Shown: positions 1 through 7,999, counted from the first letter of the stretch. The stretch: DNA of 64,000 nucleotides from Tistlia consotensis USBA 355 (GCF_900177295.1 NZ_FWZX01000011.1:1-64000), one strand, 5' to 3'. Made by a program: numbers and translations. Notes: generated by a model not told the origin, from the letters alone.

Positions 1-213
1 TCGGCCGTCGACGGACGCACGACCCGCCACCCCGGCTATGCCGTCAGCCAGCGCCTGCGTAAGCGCATCGAAGAGGCCTTCGGCTGGATCAAGACCACCG
101 GCGGCCTGCGCAAGACCCGCCATCGCGGCCTCGCGCGCGTCGGCTGGATGTTCACCCTGCGCGTCGCCGCCTACAACCTGGTCAGGCTGCCCAAGCTGCT
201 CGCTGCGACCTGA
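1..213 (+). CDS. IS5/IS1182-like transposase, C-terminal fragment (runs off window)
   Basis: An open frame enters from the left edge and ends with TGA at 211-213, giving 70 residues. The fragment carries RKRIEEAFGWIKTTGG followed by KTRHRGLARVGWMF and YNLVRLPKLL. This is the C-terminal end of DDE transposases of the IS5/IS1182 type, and the E in IEE is the likely last acidic residue of the DDE triad. The start and the other catalytic residues lie outside the window, so I cannot say whether the element is intact. The subgroup assignment is from memory of the family and is less certain than the call of transposase. Confidence 0.8.
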   Translation, partial: SAVDGRTTRHPGYAVSQRLRKRIEEAFGWIKTTGGLRKTRHRGLARVGWMFTLRVAAYNLVRLPKLLAAT

Positions 214-353
214 GCGGGCCAGGACTCCGTCCGAAGCAGGCCGAAACACCAGAAAGCGACCGCAAAACCAGGGCAACGGCCCACATCCCCTCGCCGACAG
301 CCCCGATCTGAGCCCGCCGGCGCGGAAAATCGCTCCTATTTCCGCAGCCTGCT
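1..353 (+). mobile_element. Right end of an insertion sequence, ending at the zapE stop
   Basis: After the transposase stop, about 140 non-coding bases end in ATTTCCGCAGCCTGCTAG. Read in reverse this is ctagcaggctgcggaaat, which looks like an IS terminal inverted repeat with a CTAG-type target of the sort used by IS5-group elements. The left end is outside the window, so neither inverted repeat pairing nor target duplication can be confirmed. The predicted end coincides with the TAG stop codon of the neighbouring zapE. That gene keeps its normal C-terminal sequence. Confidence 0.5.
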
Positions 354-1473
354 AGGTCAGGTGCGGCTGCTCGATGTAGGCGGCCGACTGCATCTCGCTG
401 AGGCGGCTGGCGGTGCGTCGGAACTCGAAGGCGCCGTCGCCCTCGGGATAGAGCGCCTCCGGCGGCGCGGCGGCCGAGACCACCAGGTTGACCCGGTGCT
501 CGTAGAGCGCGTCGATCAGGTTCATGAAGCGCCGCGCCTCATTGCGCCGCTCGGGCGAGAGCAGCGGCACGCCGGACAGCACGACGGAATGGAAGTGCGT
601 CGCGATCGCCAGGTAGTCCTCGGCGCCGAGCGGCCGCTCGCAGAGCTCGGCGAAGCCGAAGCGCGCGACGCCGCGCGCGCAGGCGGCGATCTCCAGGCGC
701 CGGCCCTTGACGGTCAGGCTGCCGGCCTTGACCTCGGCGCCCTCGGTCAGGGCGGCGAAGGCGTGGTCGAGCGCCGCCTCGGCTTCGGGGGCGAGCGGCG
801 CGTGGTAGACCGCGCGGTCGTGCAGCCGGGCCAGGCGGTAGTCGGTGCCGGCGCCGAGGTCGAGGATGTCGAGGCGCTGCTTCAGCAGGCCGATGAAGGG
901 CAGGAAGCGGTCGCGCTGCAGCCCGCCCTCGTAGAGCCGGTCGGGCTCGAAGTTCGAGGTCGCGACGACCACGACGCCGCGCTGGAACAGCGATTCGAAG
1001 AGCCGAGACAGGATCATCGCGTCGGCGATGTTGATCACCACGAACTCGTCGAAGCAGAGCAGCCAGGCCTCCTCGGCCAGCTGCCCGGCAAGCTCGGGCA
1101 GGGGATCGGCCTTGCCGCCGCGGGTCCTGCGGCGCCAGGCCTCGAGCCGGTCCTGGACCTCGATCATGAAGGCGTGGAAGTGCACCCGCCGCTTGCGCTC
1201 GATCGGCGCCGAGCGGAAGAACAGGTCCATCAGCATCGACTTGCCGCGGCCGACCGGGCCGTAGAGGTAGAGTCCCTGGGGCGGTTCCTCGGGGCGGCGC
1301 GCCAGGCCGAGCCGCGCCTTCCAGCCGCCCGGCTCGGCGGCCGACGGCCGGTAGCTGCGCAGCGCGTTGTGCAGCGACTGCAGCTTCTCGGCGGCCAGCT
1401 CCTGCGCCGGGTCGACGCGGAGCTCGCCGGCGCGGCGCAGCGCGCGATAGGCGTCGAGCGGGGTCTCGGTCAT
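352..1473 (-). CDS. zapE: Cell division protein ZapE (AFG1-family AAA ATPase)
   Basis: 373 residues, normal for the family. The Walker A motif GPVGRGKS lies at about 72-79 and the Walker B LLCFDEF at about 138-144. The C-terminus RTASRLSEMQSAAYI matches the usual ZapE ending, so the gene is complete although an IS abuts its stop codon. ZapE is an ATPase associated with the division ring; the mitochondrial relative AFG1 helps clear membrane proteins. There is no operon partner here: the upstream side holds a palindromic repeat and then the 3' end of a regulator gene. Confidence 0.93.
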   Translation of the reverse strand: MTETPLDAYRALRRAGELRVDPAQELAAEKLQSLHNALRSYRPSAAEPGGWKARLGLARRPEEPPQGLYLYGPVGRGKSMLMDLFFRSAPIERKRRVHFHAFMIEVQDRLEAWRRRTRGGKADPLPELAGQLAEEAWLLCFDEFVVINIADAMILSRLFESLFQRGVVVVATSNFEPDRLYEGGLQRDRFLPFIGLLKQRLDILDLGAGTDYRLARLHDRAVYHAPLAPEAEAALDHAFAALTEGAEVKAGSLTVKGRRLEIAACARGVARFGFAELCERPLGAEDYLAIATHFHSVVLSGVPLLSPERRNEARRFMNLIDALYEHRVNLVVSAAAPPEALYPEGDGAFEFRRTASRLSEMQSAAYIEQPHLT

Positions 1474-1575
1474 GGCAGGGGGCTGGTGCAGTCGCGGGGC
1501 TCGGAGGGCAGGGCCACCCTACCTAGCCGACCGCGGCCGCGCTTGCTAGGCCCCGGCGCGGCCGGCGCTGCCACG

Positions 1576-1649
1576 CCCCTCGACAAGCTCGGGACGAAGC
1601 GACTGTTCGAGCCAGCCAAGAGTCTGCTTCATCCCGAGCTTGTCGAGGG
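1576..1649. repeat. REP-like palindromic element, copy 1
   Basis: The left arm ccctcgacaagctcggg (1577-1593) is the exact reverse complement of cccgagcttgtcgaggg (1633-1649). An inner pair, gaagc/gcttc (1596-1600 and 1626-1630), continues the stem after a 2-nt internal loop. The same architecture recurs at 6409-6503. The right flank (tgtgggag ... ctaccccttc) runs directly into the 3' end of the minus-strand gene, as it does in copy 2. It fills most of the 205-bp gap between the regulator stop and the zapE start and could act as a terminator or transcript end for the regulator. Confidence 0.8.
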
Positions 1650-1678
1650 ATGTGGGAGACCGACGGCCGCCGGTGCCG

Positions 1679-2347
1679 CTACCCCTTCGCGGTGATCCGG
1701 TAGGCGCAGCGCCGGGCGCCCGCCAGGATATGGTCGACGCGCTCGACCTCGGCATCCTTGCCGAGCACCTTGCGGAAGACCTCGAGCTCGACCTGGCAGA
1801 GGCCGCTGCAGGCGCGGGCGGCGACGCAGATCGGGCAGTGGTTCTCGACCAGCAGCCAGCCGCCGCCCTGCGCGTCGCCGAGCGCCTCGACCCCGGCCAT
1901 GTAGCCCTCCGACTCGCGGATCGTGGCCAGGGCGGCGACCCGCTCCGCGAGGGGCGCTTCGCGGTCGACGCGCTTCCTGTAGTCGGCCGTCACCTGCTTG
2001 CCGCGCGCCTTCAGCAGCTTCGCCAGGCCCTTGTCGCCGAAGGCCTTGCCCATGGCGGCCAGCAGGCCGGCCGAGAGCTCGGCATGGGCATCGGGGAAGT
2101 AGCGCTCGGCCGCGGGGGTCAGGCGCCACAGCTTGGCCGGCCGGCCGACCGGCCGCGCCTCCTCCTCGTAGATCACGAGGCCTTCGTCGCGGAGCGCGTA
2201 GAGGTGCTGGCGCACGGCCATCGCGGTGACCGCCAGCTCGCCGGCCAGGCTGGCGGCGTCCTGGGCGCCGCGCAGCTTGAGCAGGCGCAGGATCGTCTCG
2301 CGGCTGCGGGCTTCGGGTTTCGGCTGACGGGTCGCGGCGGCGGTCAT
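1679..2347 (-). CDS. HTH transcriptional regulator with C-terminal Cys cluster (SufR/COG2345-like)
   Basis: 222 residues. A winged HTH near residues 15-75 contains LAVTAMAVRQHLYALRDEG, followed by the wing RPVGRPAKLWRL. The C-terminal half holds CPIC, ACSGLC and a later RRC, the spacing seen in SufR-type regulators that bind a [4Fe-4S] cluster. The start is the ATG at 2345-2347; the longer upstream frame is a shadow of the opposite gene. It is divergent from the Rieske gene across a 90-bp AT-rich gap with a direct repeat, so control of that gene is a reasonable inference. Whether it binds an Fe-S cluster or another metal is not shown. Confidence 0.82.
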   Translation of the reverse strand: MTAAATRQPKPEARSRETILRLLKLRGAQDAASLAGELAVTAMAVRQHLYALRDEGLVIYEEEARPVGRPAKLWRLTPAAERYFPDAHAELSAGLLAAMGKAFGDKGLAKLLKARGKQVTADYRKRVDREAPLAERVAALATIRESEGYMAGVEALGDAQGGGWLLVENHCPICVAARACSGLCQVELEVFRKVLGKDAEVERVDHILAGARRCAYRITAKG

Positions 2348-2437
2348 GGCAGTTTGGTAAAGACTCTTCTTGCGAAAGGCAAGGCGCCGGTGCAGTCTTT
2401 CATTTATAAAATAAAATCTTGCGAAAAGGAGACGCCC
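2348..2437. promoter_or_regulatory. Divergent control region with TCTTGCGAAA direct repeats
   Basis: The only intergenic space between the HTH regulator and the Rieske gene. The 10-mer TCTTGCGAAA occurs at 2368-2377 and 2417-2426, about five helical turns apart. Between them lies ttataaaataaaat (2404-2417), a strikingly AT-rich stretch in this GC-rich DNA that could supply -10 elements. The aaaaggaga just upstream of 2438 is the Rieske ribosome site. No clean -35/-10 pair was found. Confidence 0.5.
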
Positions 2438-4018
2438 ATGGAACCGCAGTGGCACGAGGTCGCGCACCTCGACTCGCTGCCGGCCGACGGCCGACGACTG
2501 GTCAGGGTCGAGGGCCGGCAGATCGCTCTGTTCCGTCGCGGCGAGCAGGTCTGGGCCTGCAACAACCGCTGCCCGCACGAGGGCTATCCATTGATCGAGG
2601 GCACGGTAAGCCCCGCCGAGGGCTGCGTGCTGACCTGCAACTGGCACAACTGGAAATTCGACCTGGTCAGCGGCGAGACCCTGATCGGCGGCGACAGCCT
2701 GCGCCGCTATCCGGTACGCCTGGACGGCGGCCGCGTGCTGCTCGACCTCGCCGAGCCGCGGGCCGAGGCGCGCCGCGAGGCGGCGCTGGCCGGCATCGCC
2801 GGCGCCTTCGAGCGCAACGAGCGCGACCGCATGGCGCGCGAGCTGGCGCGGCTGCAGCGCGCCGGCGGCGATCCCCTGGAGGCGATCCGCCGCGCCGTCA
2901 CCTGGACCCATGACCGCTTCGAGTTCGGCACGACCCACGCCCTGGCGGCGCTGCCCGACTGGCTGGCGCTGCGCGAGCGCTGGGCAGGGACGCCGGCCGA
3001 GCGGCTGGTGCCGCTGGTCGAGGTGCTCGACCACCTCAACTGGGACAGCCTGCGCCGGCCCTCCTATCCCTTCGCGGAGGACCGGGCGCCCTGGTCTCCC
3101 GAGGCGCTGGTCGCGGCCATCGAGGCCGAGGACGAGCCGGCCGCCGTGGCCGTGCTGCGCGGCGGCCTGGCCGAGGGCCGGTCCTTCGCCGAGCTGGAGG
3201 CGTCGTTCGCCGCGGCCGCGCTGGCGCACTACCAGGACTTCGGCCACTCGGCGATCTACACCCTGAAGGCCGGCCAGGCGATCGCGCGGCTCGGCCCAGA
3301 GGTCGCCGAGCCGGTGCTGTTCGCCCTGGTCCGGTCGCTGGTCTCGGCGGAGTGCGAGGACCTGATTCCCGAGTTCCGGGCCTACGGACCGGCGTTCGCC
3401 GCCTGGGACGGGCGCGGCGACCGGCCGGTGGCGGCGGCCGACTTCCGCGGCCTCGGCGTCAGGCAGGCGCTGGCGCGCTGTCTCGAGTCGAGCGGCCGGC
3501 CGGACGAGCTGCACGCCGCGCTGCTCGGCGCAGCCGCCGGGCAGTGGCTGCGCTTCGACCTGTCGCTCGACCGGCAGCAGGACAACCCGGTGTCGCGCAA
3601 CGTCAACTGGCTCGACTTCACCCACGCCGTGACCTTCGCCAACGCGGTGCGCCATCTCGCCGCGCGCCACCCGGCGGTGCGGCCGGCCGGCCTGCTGCAG
3701 ATCGCCTGCTTCCTCGGCCGCAACACGACCTTCCTGGATCCGGCCGTCGCCGAGGCCGGTTGGGCGGTCGCCGAGCCGGAGGCCTTTCTCGCCGGGCGCT
3801 TCCGCGCGCTCTTCGACCACGCCGTGCCCGAGCCGATCATCTCGGCGCACCTGGTCAAGGTGCTGACCGCGGTCGAGGAGGAGTGGCAGGCCTTCCCGGA
3901 GGCGCCCTGGCGCGGCACCCTGCTGGCCGCAACCCGGCGCTTCCTCGACAACCCGCCGAAGCGTCGCCACGGCCTGCGCGTCGCCAACCAGGCGCTGGAT
4001 TTCGTGGAGGCCGAGTGA
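2438..4018 (+). CDS. Rieske [2Fe-2S] protein fused to a large helical domain
   Basis: 526 residues. The N-terminal ~105 residues are a Rieske ferredoxin domain with ligands C45-x-H47 and C67-x2-H70 (RCPHEGY ... CNWHNWKF). The remaining ~420 residues are predicted largely helical. They carry repeated His-containing segments such as TWTHDRF, TTHALAALPDW, HYQDFGHSAIY and DFTHAVTFANAV. That layout faintly recalls questin-oxidase-like (Baeyer-Villiger) proteins, but I would not name a reaction. It is not a ring-hydroxylating oxygenase alpha subunit: the usual non-heme iron motif is not seen. The start has a good AAGGAGA site. The stop overlaps the next SDR start (TGATG), so the two are translationally coupled. 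Confidence 0.75.
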   Translation: MEPQWHEVAHLDSLPADGRRLVRVEGRQIALFRRGEQVWACNNRCPHEGYPLIEGTVSPAEGCVLTCNWHNWKFDLVSGETLIGGDSLRRYPVRLDGGRVLLDLAEPRAEARREAALAGIAGAFERNERDRMARELARLQRAGGDPLEAIRRAVTWTHDRFEFGTTHALAALPDWLALRERWAGTPAERLVPLVEVLDHLNWDSLRRPSYPFAEDRAPWSPEALVAAIEAEDEPAAVAVLRGGLAEGRSFAELEASFAAAALAHYQDFGHSAIYTLKAGQAIARLGPEVAEPVLFALVRSLVSAECEDLIPEFRAYGPAFAAWDGRGDRPVAAADFRGLGVRQALARCLESSGRPDELHAALLGAAAGQWLRFDLSLDRQQDNPVSRNVNWLDFTHAVTFANAVRHLAARHPAVRPAGLLQIACFLGRNTTFLDPAVAEAGWAVAEPEAFLAGRFRALFDHAVPEPIISAHLVKVLTAVEEEWQAFPEAPWRGTLLAATRRFLDNPPKRRHGLRVANQALDFVEAE

Positions 4019-4773
4019 TGCCGTCCCTGATGCCGGCTCTCGCCGGGCGGCGCGCGCTGGTCACCGGCGCGGCGCGCGGCCTGGGCGCCGCCTTCGCGGT
4101 CGTGCTGGCCGACCTGGGCGCCGAGGTCGTCGCGACGGCGCGCCGACGCGAGCGCCTGGAGCCGCTGGCCGGGGCGATCGCGGCGCGCTGCGGCCGCCGG
4201 CCCGAGACCCTGGCGCTCGACCTCGCCGACGACGCCTCGCTGGCGCAGGCGGCGGAGGCGGTCGCCGCCGGCGGTCTCGACCTGCTGGTCAACAACGGCG
4301 CCTTCTGGCTGCCCGGCCGGCTCGCCGAGCTGGCGCCGGAGGAGATCCGCCAGGCAGTCGACAGCGCGGTGACCGGCACGCTGCTCGTGACCCGGGCGCT
4401 GCTGCCGGCGCTGCTCGCCGCGCCGGCCGGGGACATCGTCACCGTGGTCTCGATGAGCGGCCTGCCCAACGTGCCGCTGTTCGGCGCCTCGCCGGCCTTC
4501 TATGCCGCCAAGCACGGCCAGGCCGGCCTGGCCGACGGCCTGCGCCAGGAGCTGCGCGGCACCCCGGTGCGCTCGATCGCCATCCATCCGCCGATGATCG
4601 AGGACGTGTCGCCGCTCGAGCCCGCCTGGGACGGCCTGCCGGCGCGCGGCAAGGAACGCGGCATCACCAACCGGGACGTCGTCGAGGCCGCGCTCTTCGC
4701 GCTCGGCCGGCCGCGCAGCTGCACCGTGGCGAGCCTGGTGCTCGACGCCGACAGCGGCGGGATCTTCGGCTAG
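4018..4773 (+). CDS. SDR-family oxidoreductase with altered YxxxK motif
   Basis: 251 residues. The Rossmann motif TGAARGLG is at 16-23, NNGA near 92-95 and a catalytic-type Ser in VVSMSG near 145. The active-site segment reads AFYAAKHG: the Lys is at 165, but the residue four before it, normally Tyr, is Phe161, with Tyr at 162. The protein therefore departs from YxxxK and may be altered in catalysis or shifted by one residue. It is coupled to the Rieske gene by a one-base TGATG overlap, which suggests a shared pathway with the Rieske protein passing electrons. Substrate unknown. Confidence 0.85.
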   Translation: MPSLMPALAGRRALVTGAARGLGAAFAVVLADLGAEVVATARRRERLEPLAGAIAARCGRRPETLALDLADDASLAQAAEAVAAGGLDLLVNNGAFWLPGRLAELAPEEIRQAVDSAVTGTLLVTRALLPALLAAPAGDIVTVVSMSGLPNVPLFGASPAFYAAKHGQAGLADGLRQELRGTPVRSIAIHPPMIEDVSPLEPAWDGLPARGKERGITNRDVVEAALFALGRPRSCTVASLVLDADSGGIFG

Positions 4774-4783
4774 AAGCCCGGCC

Positions 4784-5197
4784 CTAGGCCTCCTGCTCGA
4801 TGCGCTCCATGTCGTCGTCGGACAGGCCGAAATGGTGGCCGATCTCGTGGATCAGGACGTGGCGGACGACCCGGGTCAGGTCCTCCTCGCTCTCGCACCA
4901 GTAGTCGAGGATCGGCCGGCGGTAGAGATAGATCTGGTCGATGTCCTGGGGCTGTGCCATGACGCTCTGCCGGGTCAGGTCGACGCCGCGGTAGAGGCCC
5001 AGGATGTCGAAGTGCGACTCCAGGTCCATCTCGTCCATGGTCTCGTCGTCGGGGAAGTCCTCGACCCGGATCGCGACGTTCTCGACGAAGCGGCGCAGCT
5101 GCACGGGAATCGCGCTCAGCGCCTCCCGGGCCATGGCCTCCATGTCCTCGATCGTCGGTGGTGCGCCGTAGCGGTGCAGCAGATTCGGACGTGCCAT
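4784..5197 (-). CDS. Small zincin-like metallopeptidase (PF06262/DUF1025)
   Basis: 137 residues from the ATG at 5195-5197. The C-terminal [14 protein letters not shown] carries the HExxH zinc motif with a third His, as in the compact zincin family widespread in alphaproteobacteria. The role of the family is not established. Three in-frame ATGs exist (5218, 5212, 5197). I chose 5197 because GAGAGG sits 7 nt upstream, but 5218 also has a purine-rich site and cannot be excluded. It is convergent with the SDR and divergent from the pterin dehydratase. Confidence 0.85.
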   Translation of the reverse strand: MARPNLLHRYGAPPTIEDMEAMAREALSAIPVQLRRFVENVAIRVEDFPDDETMDEMDLESHFDILGLYRGVDLTRQSVMAQPQDIDQIYLYRRPILDYWCESEEDLTRVVRHVLIHEIGHHFGLSDDDMERIEQEA

Positions 5198-5297
5198 TGC
5201 CAAGCCTCTCATGGCCATGCCTTACCTTCCCTTGACCGGCAGGTCCAGGGCTGCCACGTCAGGAGCCACGGCGAGCGCAGCGCGAGGACATGCGGAC

Positions 5298-5588
5298 ATG
5301 GCGGAAAAACTGTCTCCTGAACGGCGCGACGAGGTCCTGGCCGGGTTGGCCGGCTGGCGTGCCGTCGAGAACCGGGACGCGATCGCGAAGTCCTTTCGCT
5401 TCGCGGACTTCAACGCCGCCTTCGGCTTCATGAGCCGGGTCGCGCTGATGGCGGAGAAGATGGATCACCATCCCGAATGGTTCAATGTCTACAACCGGGT
5501 CGAGGTCCTGCTCTCGACCCACGACGCCGGCGGCCTGACCGAGCTGGACGTCCGGCTCGCCCGCTTCTGCGACGAGGCGGCCGGCTGA
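5298..5588 (+). CDS. phhB: 4a-hydroxytetrahydrobiopterin dehydratase
   Basis: 96 residues, the usual size for pterin-4a-carbinolamine dehydratase. The signature [16 protein letters not shown] is followed by [12 protein letters not shown]. The enzyme dehydrates 4a-hydroxytetrahydropterin to recycle the cofactor of aromatic amino acid hydroxylases. No hydroxylase gene is in the window, so its partner is elsewhere or the protein has another role, such as molybdopterin-related use suggested for some bacteria. The start at 5298 follows gagga about 10 nt upstream. Confidence 0.93.
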   Translation: MAEKLSPERRDEVLAGLAGWRAVENRDAIAKSFRFADFNAAFGFMSRVALMAEKMDHHPEWFNVYNRVEVLLSTHDAGGLTELDVRLARFCDEAAG

Positions 5589-5758
5589 CCGGAAGAGCGC
5601 CCGATGAAAAGCCGGCAACCTCTGTTACAATTGTCTGAATTGCACTTTTTTCGAGCGCCCGCTGCCGCTATATAGGGGCCCATTCCGAAAAAGTCGGAGC
5701 ATCGCCCTGGTGCGATGCGGCGACGGGCGAAGGGCCCGGCGCCGGAGGAGGAGGATTT

Positions 5759-6388
5759 ATGTCCAATCTGCCGCTCATGCCCAAGGCGACCGCCGTCTGG
5801 CTGGTCGACAACACCTCCCTGACCTTCGAGCAGATCGCCGCGTTCTGCGGCCTGCATCCTCTCGAGGTCCAGGGCATCGCGGACGGCGAGGTCGCCGGCG
5901 GCATTCAGGGTATGGACCCGGTCGCCAGCAACACCCTGACCAAGGAGGAGATCGCGCGCTGCGAGCAGGATCCGGCCACGCGGCTCAAGATGGCCAAGCG
6001 CGACCTGCCGGAGCCGGCCAAGCGCACCAAGGGCCCGCGCTACACGCCGGTCGCCAAGCGCCAGGACAAGCCCGACGGCATCGCCTGGCTGCTGCGCAAC
6101 CACCCGGAGCTCAAGGACAGCCAGGTCTCCAAGCTGATCGGCACGACCAAGACGACGATCCAGGCGGTGCGCGAGCGCACGCACTGGAACTCGTCGAACA
6201 TCCGGCCGCGCGATCCCGTGCTGCTCGGCCTGTGCAGCCAGACCGAGCTCAACGCCTCGGTGCTGCGCGCCCGCAAGGCCGCCGAGCGCGCCGGCGAGCC
6301 GATCCCCCAGCCGGAGCCGATGCCGGAGATCGAGCCCGAGGCGCCCGCCTCGAACCGCCCCGACCTGTCGATGTTCAAGCTGGGCTGA
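5759..6388 (+). CDS. trcR: Cell cycle transcriptional regulator TrcR (DUF1013)
   Basis: 209 residues, matching the DUF1013 family found throughout alphaproteobacteria. Features seen are MPKATAVWLVDNTSLTFEQIA at the N-terminus, the central RYTPVAKRQDKPDGIAWLL, and a helix-turn-helix-like stretch DSQVSKLIGTTKTTIQAV. The last ~35 residues are a Pro/Glu-rich tail. The family name reflects work on an RNA-polymerase-associated cell-cycle regulator acting on ctrA. The gene stands alone with a strong GGAGGAGGAGG site 5-6 nt before the ATG. About 170 bp of non-coding DNA precede it, including tatatagg at 5670, but no well-spaced -35. Confidence 0.9.
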   Translation: MSNLPLMPKATAVWLVDNTSLTFEQIAAFCGLHPLEVQGIADGEVAGGIQGMDPVASNTLTKEEIARCEQDPATRLKMAKRDLPEPAKRTKGPRYTPVAKRQDKPDGIAWLLRNHPELKDSQVSKLIGTTKTTIQAVRERTHWNSSNIRPRDPVLLGLCSQTELNASVLRARKAAERAGEPIPQPEPMPEIEPEAPASNRPDLSMFKLG

Positions 6389-6408
6389 GGGACCTACGCG
6401 CTCCAACG

Positions 6409-6503
6409 CCCCTCGACAGGCTCGGGACGAAGCCGACCGTAGCGCGAACGGCCATGGGCGCCACCTGCCCTTACGGTGGCTTCACCCCGAGCCTGTCGAG
6501 GGG
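6409..6503. repeat. REP-like palindromic element, copy 2
   Basis: Perfect 18-bp arms: cccctcgacaggctcggg (6409-6426) and its reverse complement at 6486-6503. After a 2-nt internal loop the stem continues with gaagcc (6429-6434) and ggcttc (6478-6483). A nested hairpin gccacc/ggtggc lies near 6459-6480. Outer arms differ from copy 1 (1576-1649) by one base per arm while the loop is unrelated, which is typical of a dispersed family kept as a hairpin. It sits between the convergent trcR and SDR genes and could serve as a bidirectional terminator. Confidence 0.82.
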
Positions 6504-6526
6504 TGTGGGAGCGCTGTCGGCGCCGC

Positions 6527-7303
6527 CTACCCCTTCACCGGCACGGTGTAGTTCAGCGCCAGGCGGCCGCCGTCGGGATAGATCGTCTGGCCGGTGATGT
6601 AGCTGGCCTCCTCGCTGGCCAGGAAGACGGCGACCGAGGCGATCTCCTCGGGCTCGCCGACCCGGCCCAGGGGCGTGCGCATCAGCACGCCCTTCATCTT
6701 TTCGGGATCGTTGACGACCGAGGCCAGCACCTCGGTGCGGATCGAGCCGGGGCCGATGCCGTTGACCCGGATGCCCTTGTCGGCCAGCGCCAGGGACATG
6801 ACCTTGGTCAGCTGATTGACCCCGCCCTTGGCGACCACGTAGGGCGTGATCGAGGGAATCGCCATGACCGCGTTGACCGAGGACATGTTGATGATCGCGC
6901 CGCCGGTCCCCTGTGCGACCATCTGGCGCGCCGCCGCCTGGCCGGTCAGGAACACGCCCTTGAGGTTGACGCGCAGGACCGCGTCGAAGTCCTCCTCGCT
7001 GAACTCCAGGAAGTCGCCGGCCTTGACGATGCCGGCGTTGGCCAGCGCGACGTCGAGCCGCCCGAAGGCGGCGACCGTCGAGGCGATCAGGGCCTCGACC
7101 TCGGCCCTGCTGCCGACGTCGCAGCGCACGAAGAGCGCGTCCGAGCCGGCTTCCTGCAGCGCCTCGACCGCGGCCTCGCCGCGCGCCACGGCGAGATCCG
7201 CGATCACCACCTTGGCGCCCTCGGCGGCGAAGGCCCTGGCGCAGGCGAGGCCGATGCCGGCGGCCCCTCCGGTGACCAGGGCAACCTTGTCCTTCAGCCG
7301 CAT
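6527..7303 (-). CDS. SDR-family oxidoreductase (glucose-1-dehydrogenase-like)
   Basis: 258 residues. TGGAAGIG forms the nucleotide-binding loop; NAG is in ALANAGIV; the catalytic Ser lies in INMSSVN; and the Tyr/Lys pair is in PYVVAKG, a standard YxxxK. The acidic residue in VIADLA after the second beta strand suggests NAD(H). The C-terminal IYPDGGRLALNYTVP is typical of the classical SDR group. The start is the ATG at 7301-7303, with AAGGAG 7 nt upstream; the frame continues further upstream without a ribosome site. It is monocistronic, between a palindromic element and a divergent hypothetical gene. Substrate unknown. Confidence 0.88.
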   Translation of the reverse strand: MRLKDKVALVTGGAAGIGLACARAFAAEGAKVVIADLAVARGEAAVEALQEAGSDALFVRCDVGSRAEVEALIASTVAAFGRLDVALANAGIVKAGDFLEFSEEDFDAVLRVNLKGVFLTGQAAARQMVAQGTGGAIINMSSVNAVMAIPSITPYVVAKGGVNQLTKVMSLALADKGIRVNGIGPGSIRTEVLASVVNDPEKMKGVLMRTPLGRVGEPEEIASVAVFLASEEASYITGQTIYPDGGRLALNYTVPVKG

Positions 7304-7447
7304 GGCTCCGCTCCTTGACCTGTCGCTGGTTGAGGCCGGCGAAGCTGCCACGCCGGCGGGCCCGCCTCAAGGGCCCGCACCGGATGGCCGATCTTCACCG
7401 GGTCGGGGTGGAGCCGGCGGCGAAAGGCCTTATGCTGTCCGGTCGTC

Positions 7448-7999
7448 ATGACCGAGGCCTTCGCCACCTCCCAGAAGGAGCGCTTCCGCAAGCTCCTGCT
7501 GCTCGCCGCCGAGAGCCCCTTCGAGGGCGAGCGGGCGGCGGCGCTGGCGGCTGCCGAGCGGCTCGCCACCCGCTTCGGCATGACCCTGGACGAGGCGGCC
7601 GGCGCCGCGGCCGAGCCCGAGCCGAAGGCGCGCGGCCGGCGCGCCGCCGATGCGGACGGCGCGGACGACTGGTCCGGCCCGCGCGCCCGCCGCTCGGCGC
7701 CGGAGTGGATGCGCCAGGCCGCGACCGGCTACGCCTACGAGGCTTCGGCCGCGGCCAGCCGGGCGCGCCAGCGTCACCGCGAGCAGGTCGAGGCGGCCCA
7801 GCGCCGCGAGGAGGAGGAGCGGCGCCAGGCCCAGGCTCTGCACCGCAAGTCGGGCGTGCGCAGCGAGCGCCGCATGCCGGCGCGCGACTTCGCCCGCACC
7901 TTGATCCAGCAGACCGGCTTCAGCCTGCGCGAGATCGGCGAGATCACCGGCCTGACCCAGCACGAGCTGGTCGGCCTGAAGCTCAAGCTGCGCGGCTGA
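7448..7999 (+). CDS. DUF2786-like protein with C-terminal HTH-like segment
   Basis: 183 residues. The first ~50 residues (RKLLLLAAESPFEGERAAAL ... LATRFGM) resemble the short helical DUF2786 repeat. A basic, Ala/Glu/Arg-rich coiled-coil-like stretch covers roughly 80-140. The last ~35 residues (FARTLIQQTGFSLREIGEIT, then GLTQHELVGLKLKL) look like a small helix-turn-helix. There is no signal peptide or membrane segment. I do not recognise a function; a DNA- or nucleoid-associated role is only a guess. The next gene starts 79 bp downstream on the same strand. Confidence 0.7.
   Translation: MTEAFATSQKERFRKLLLLAAESPFEGERAAALAAAERLATRFGMTLDEAAGAAAEPEPKARGRRAADADGADDWSGPRARRSAPEWMRQAATGYAYEASAAASRARQRHREQVEAAQRREEEERRQAQALHRKSGVRSERRMPARDFARTLIQQTGFSLREIGEITGLTQHELVGLKLKLRG

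Noticed and set aside
361-1695. 444-codon plus-strand frame opposite zapE
   Set aside because: Antisense shadow of a clear ZapE coding sequence; its product is low-complexity His/Arg/Glu/Leu typical of high-GC reverse frames.
5640-5676. trcR promoter TTGCAC ... TATATA
   Set aside because: Spacing of 23 nt is too long for a sigma-70 promoter, so not listed as a feature.
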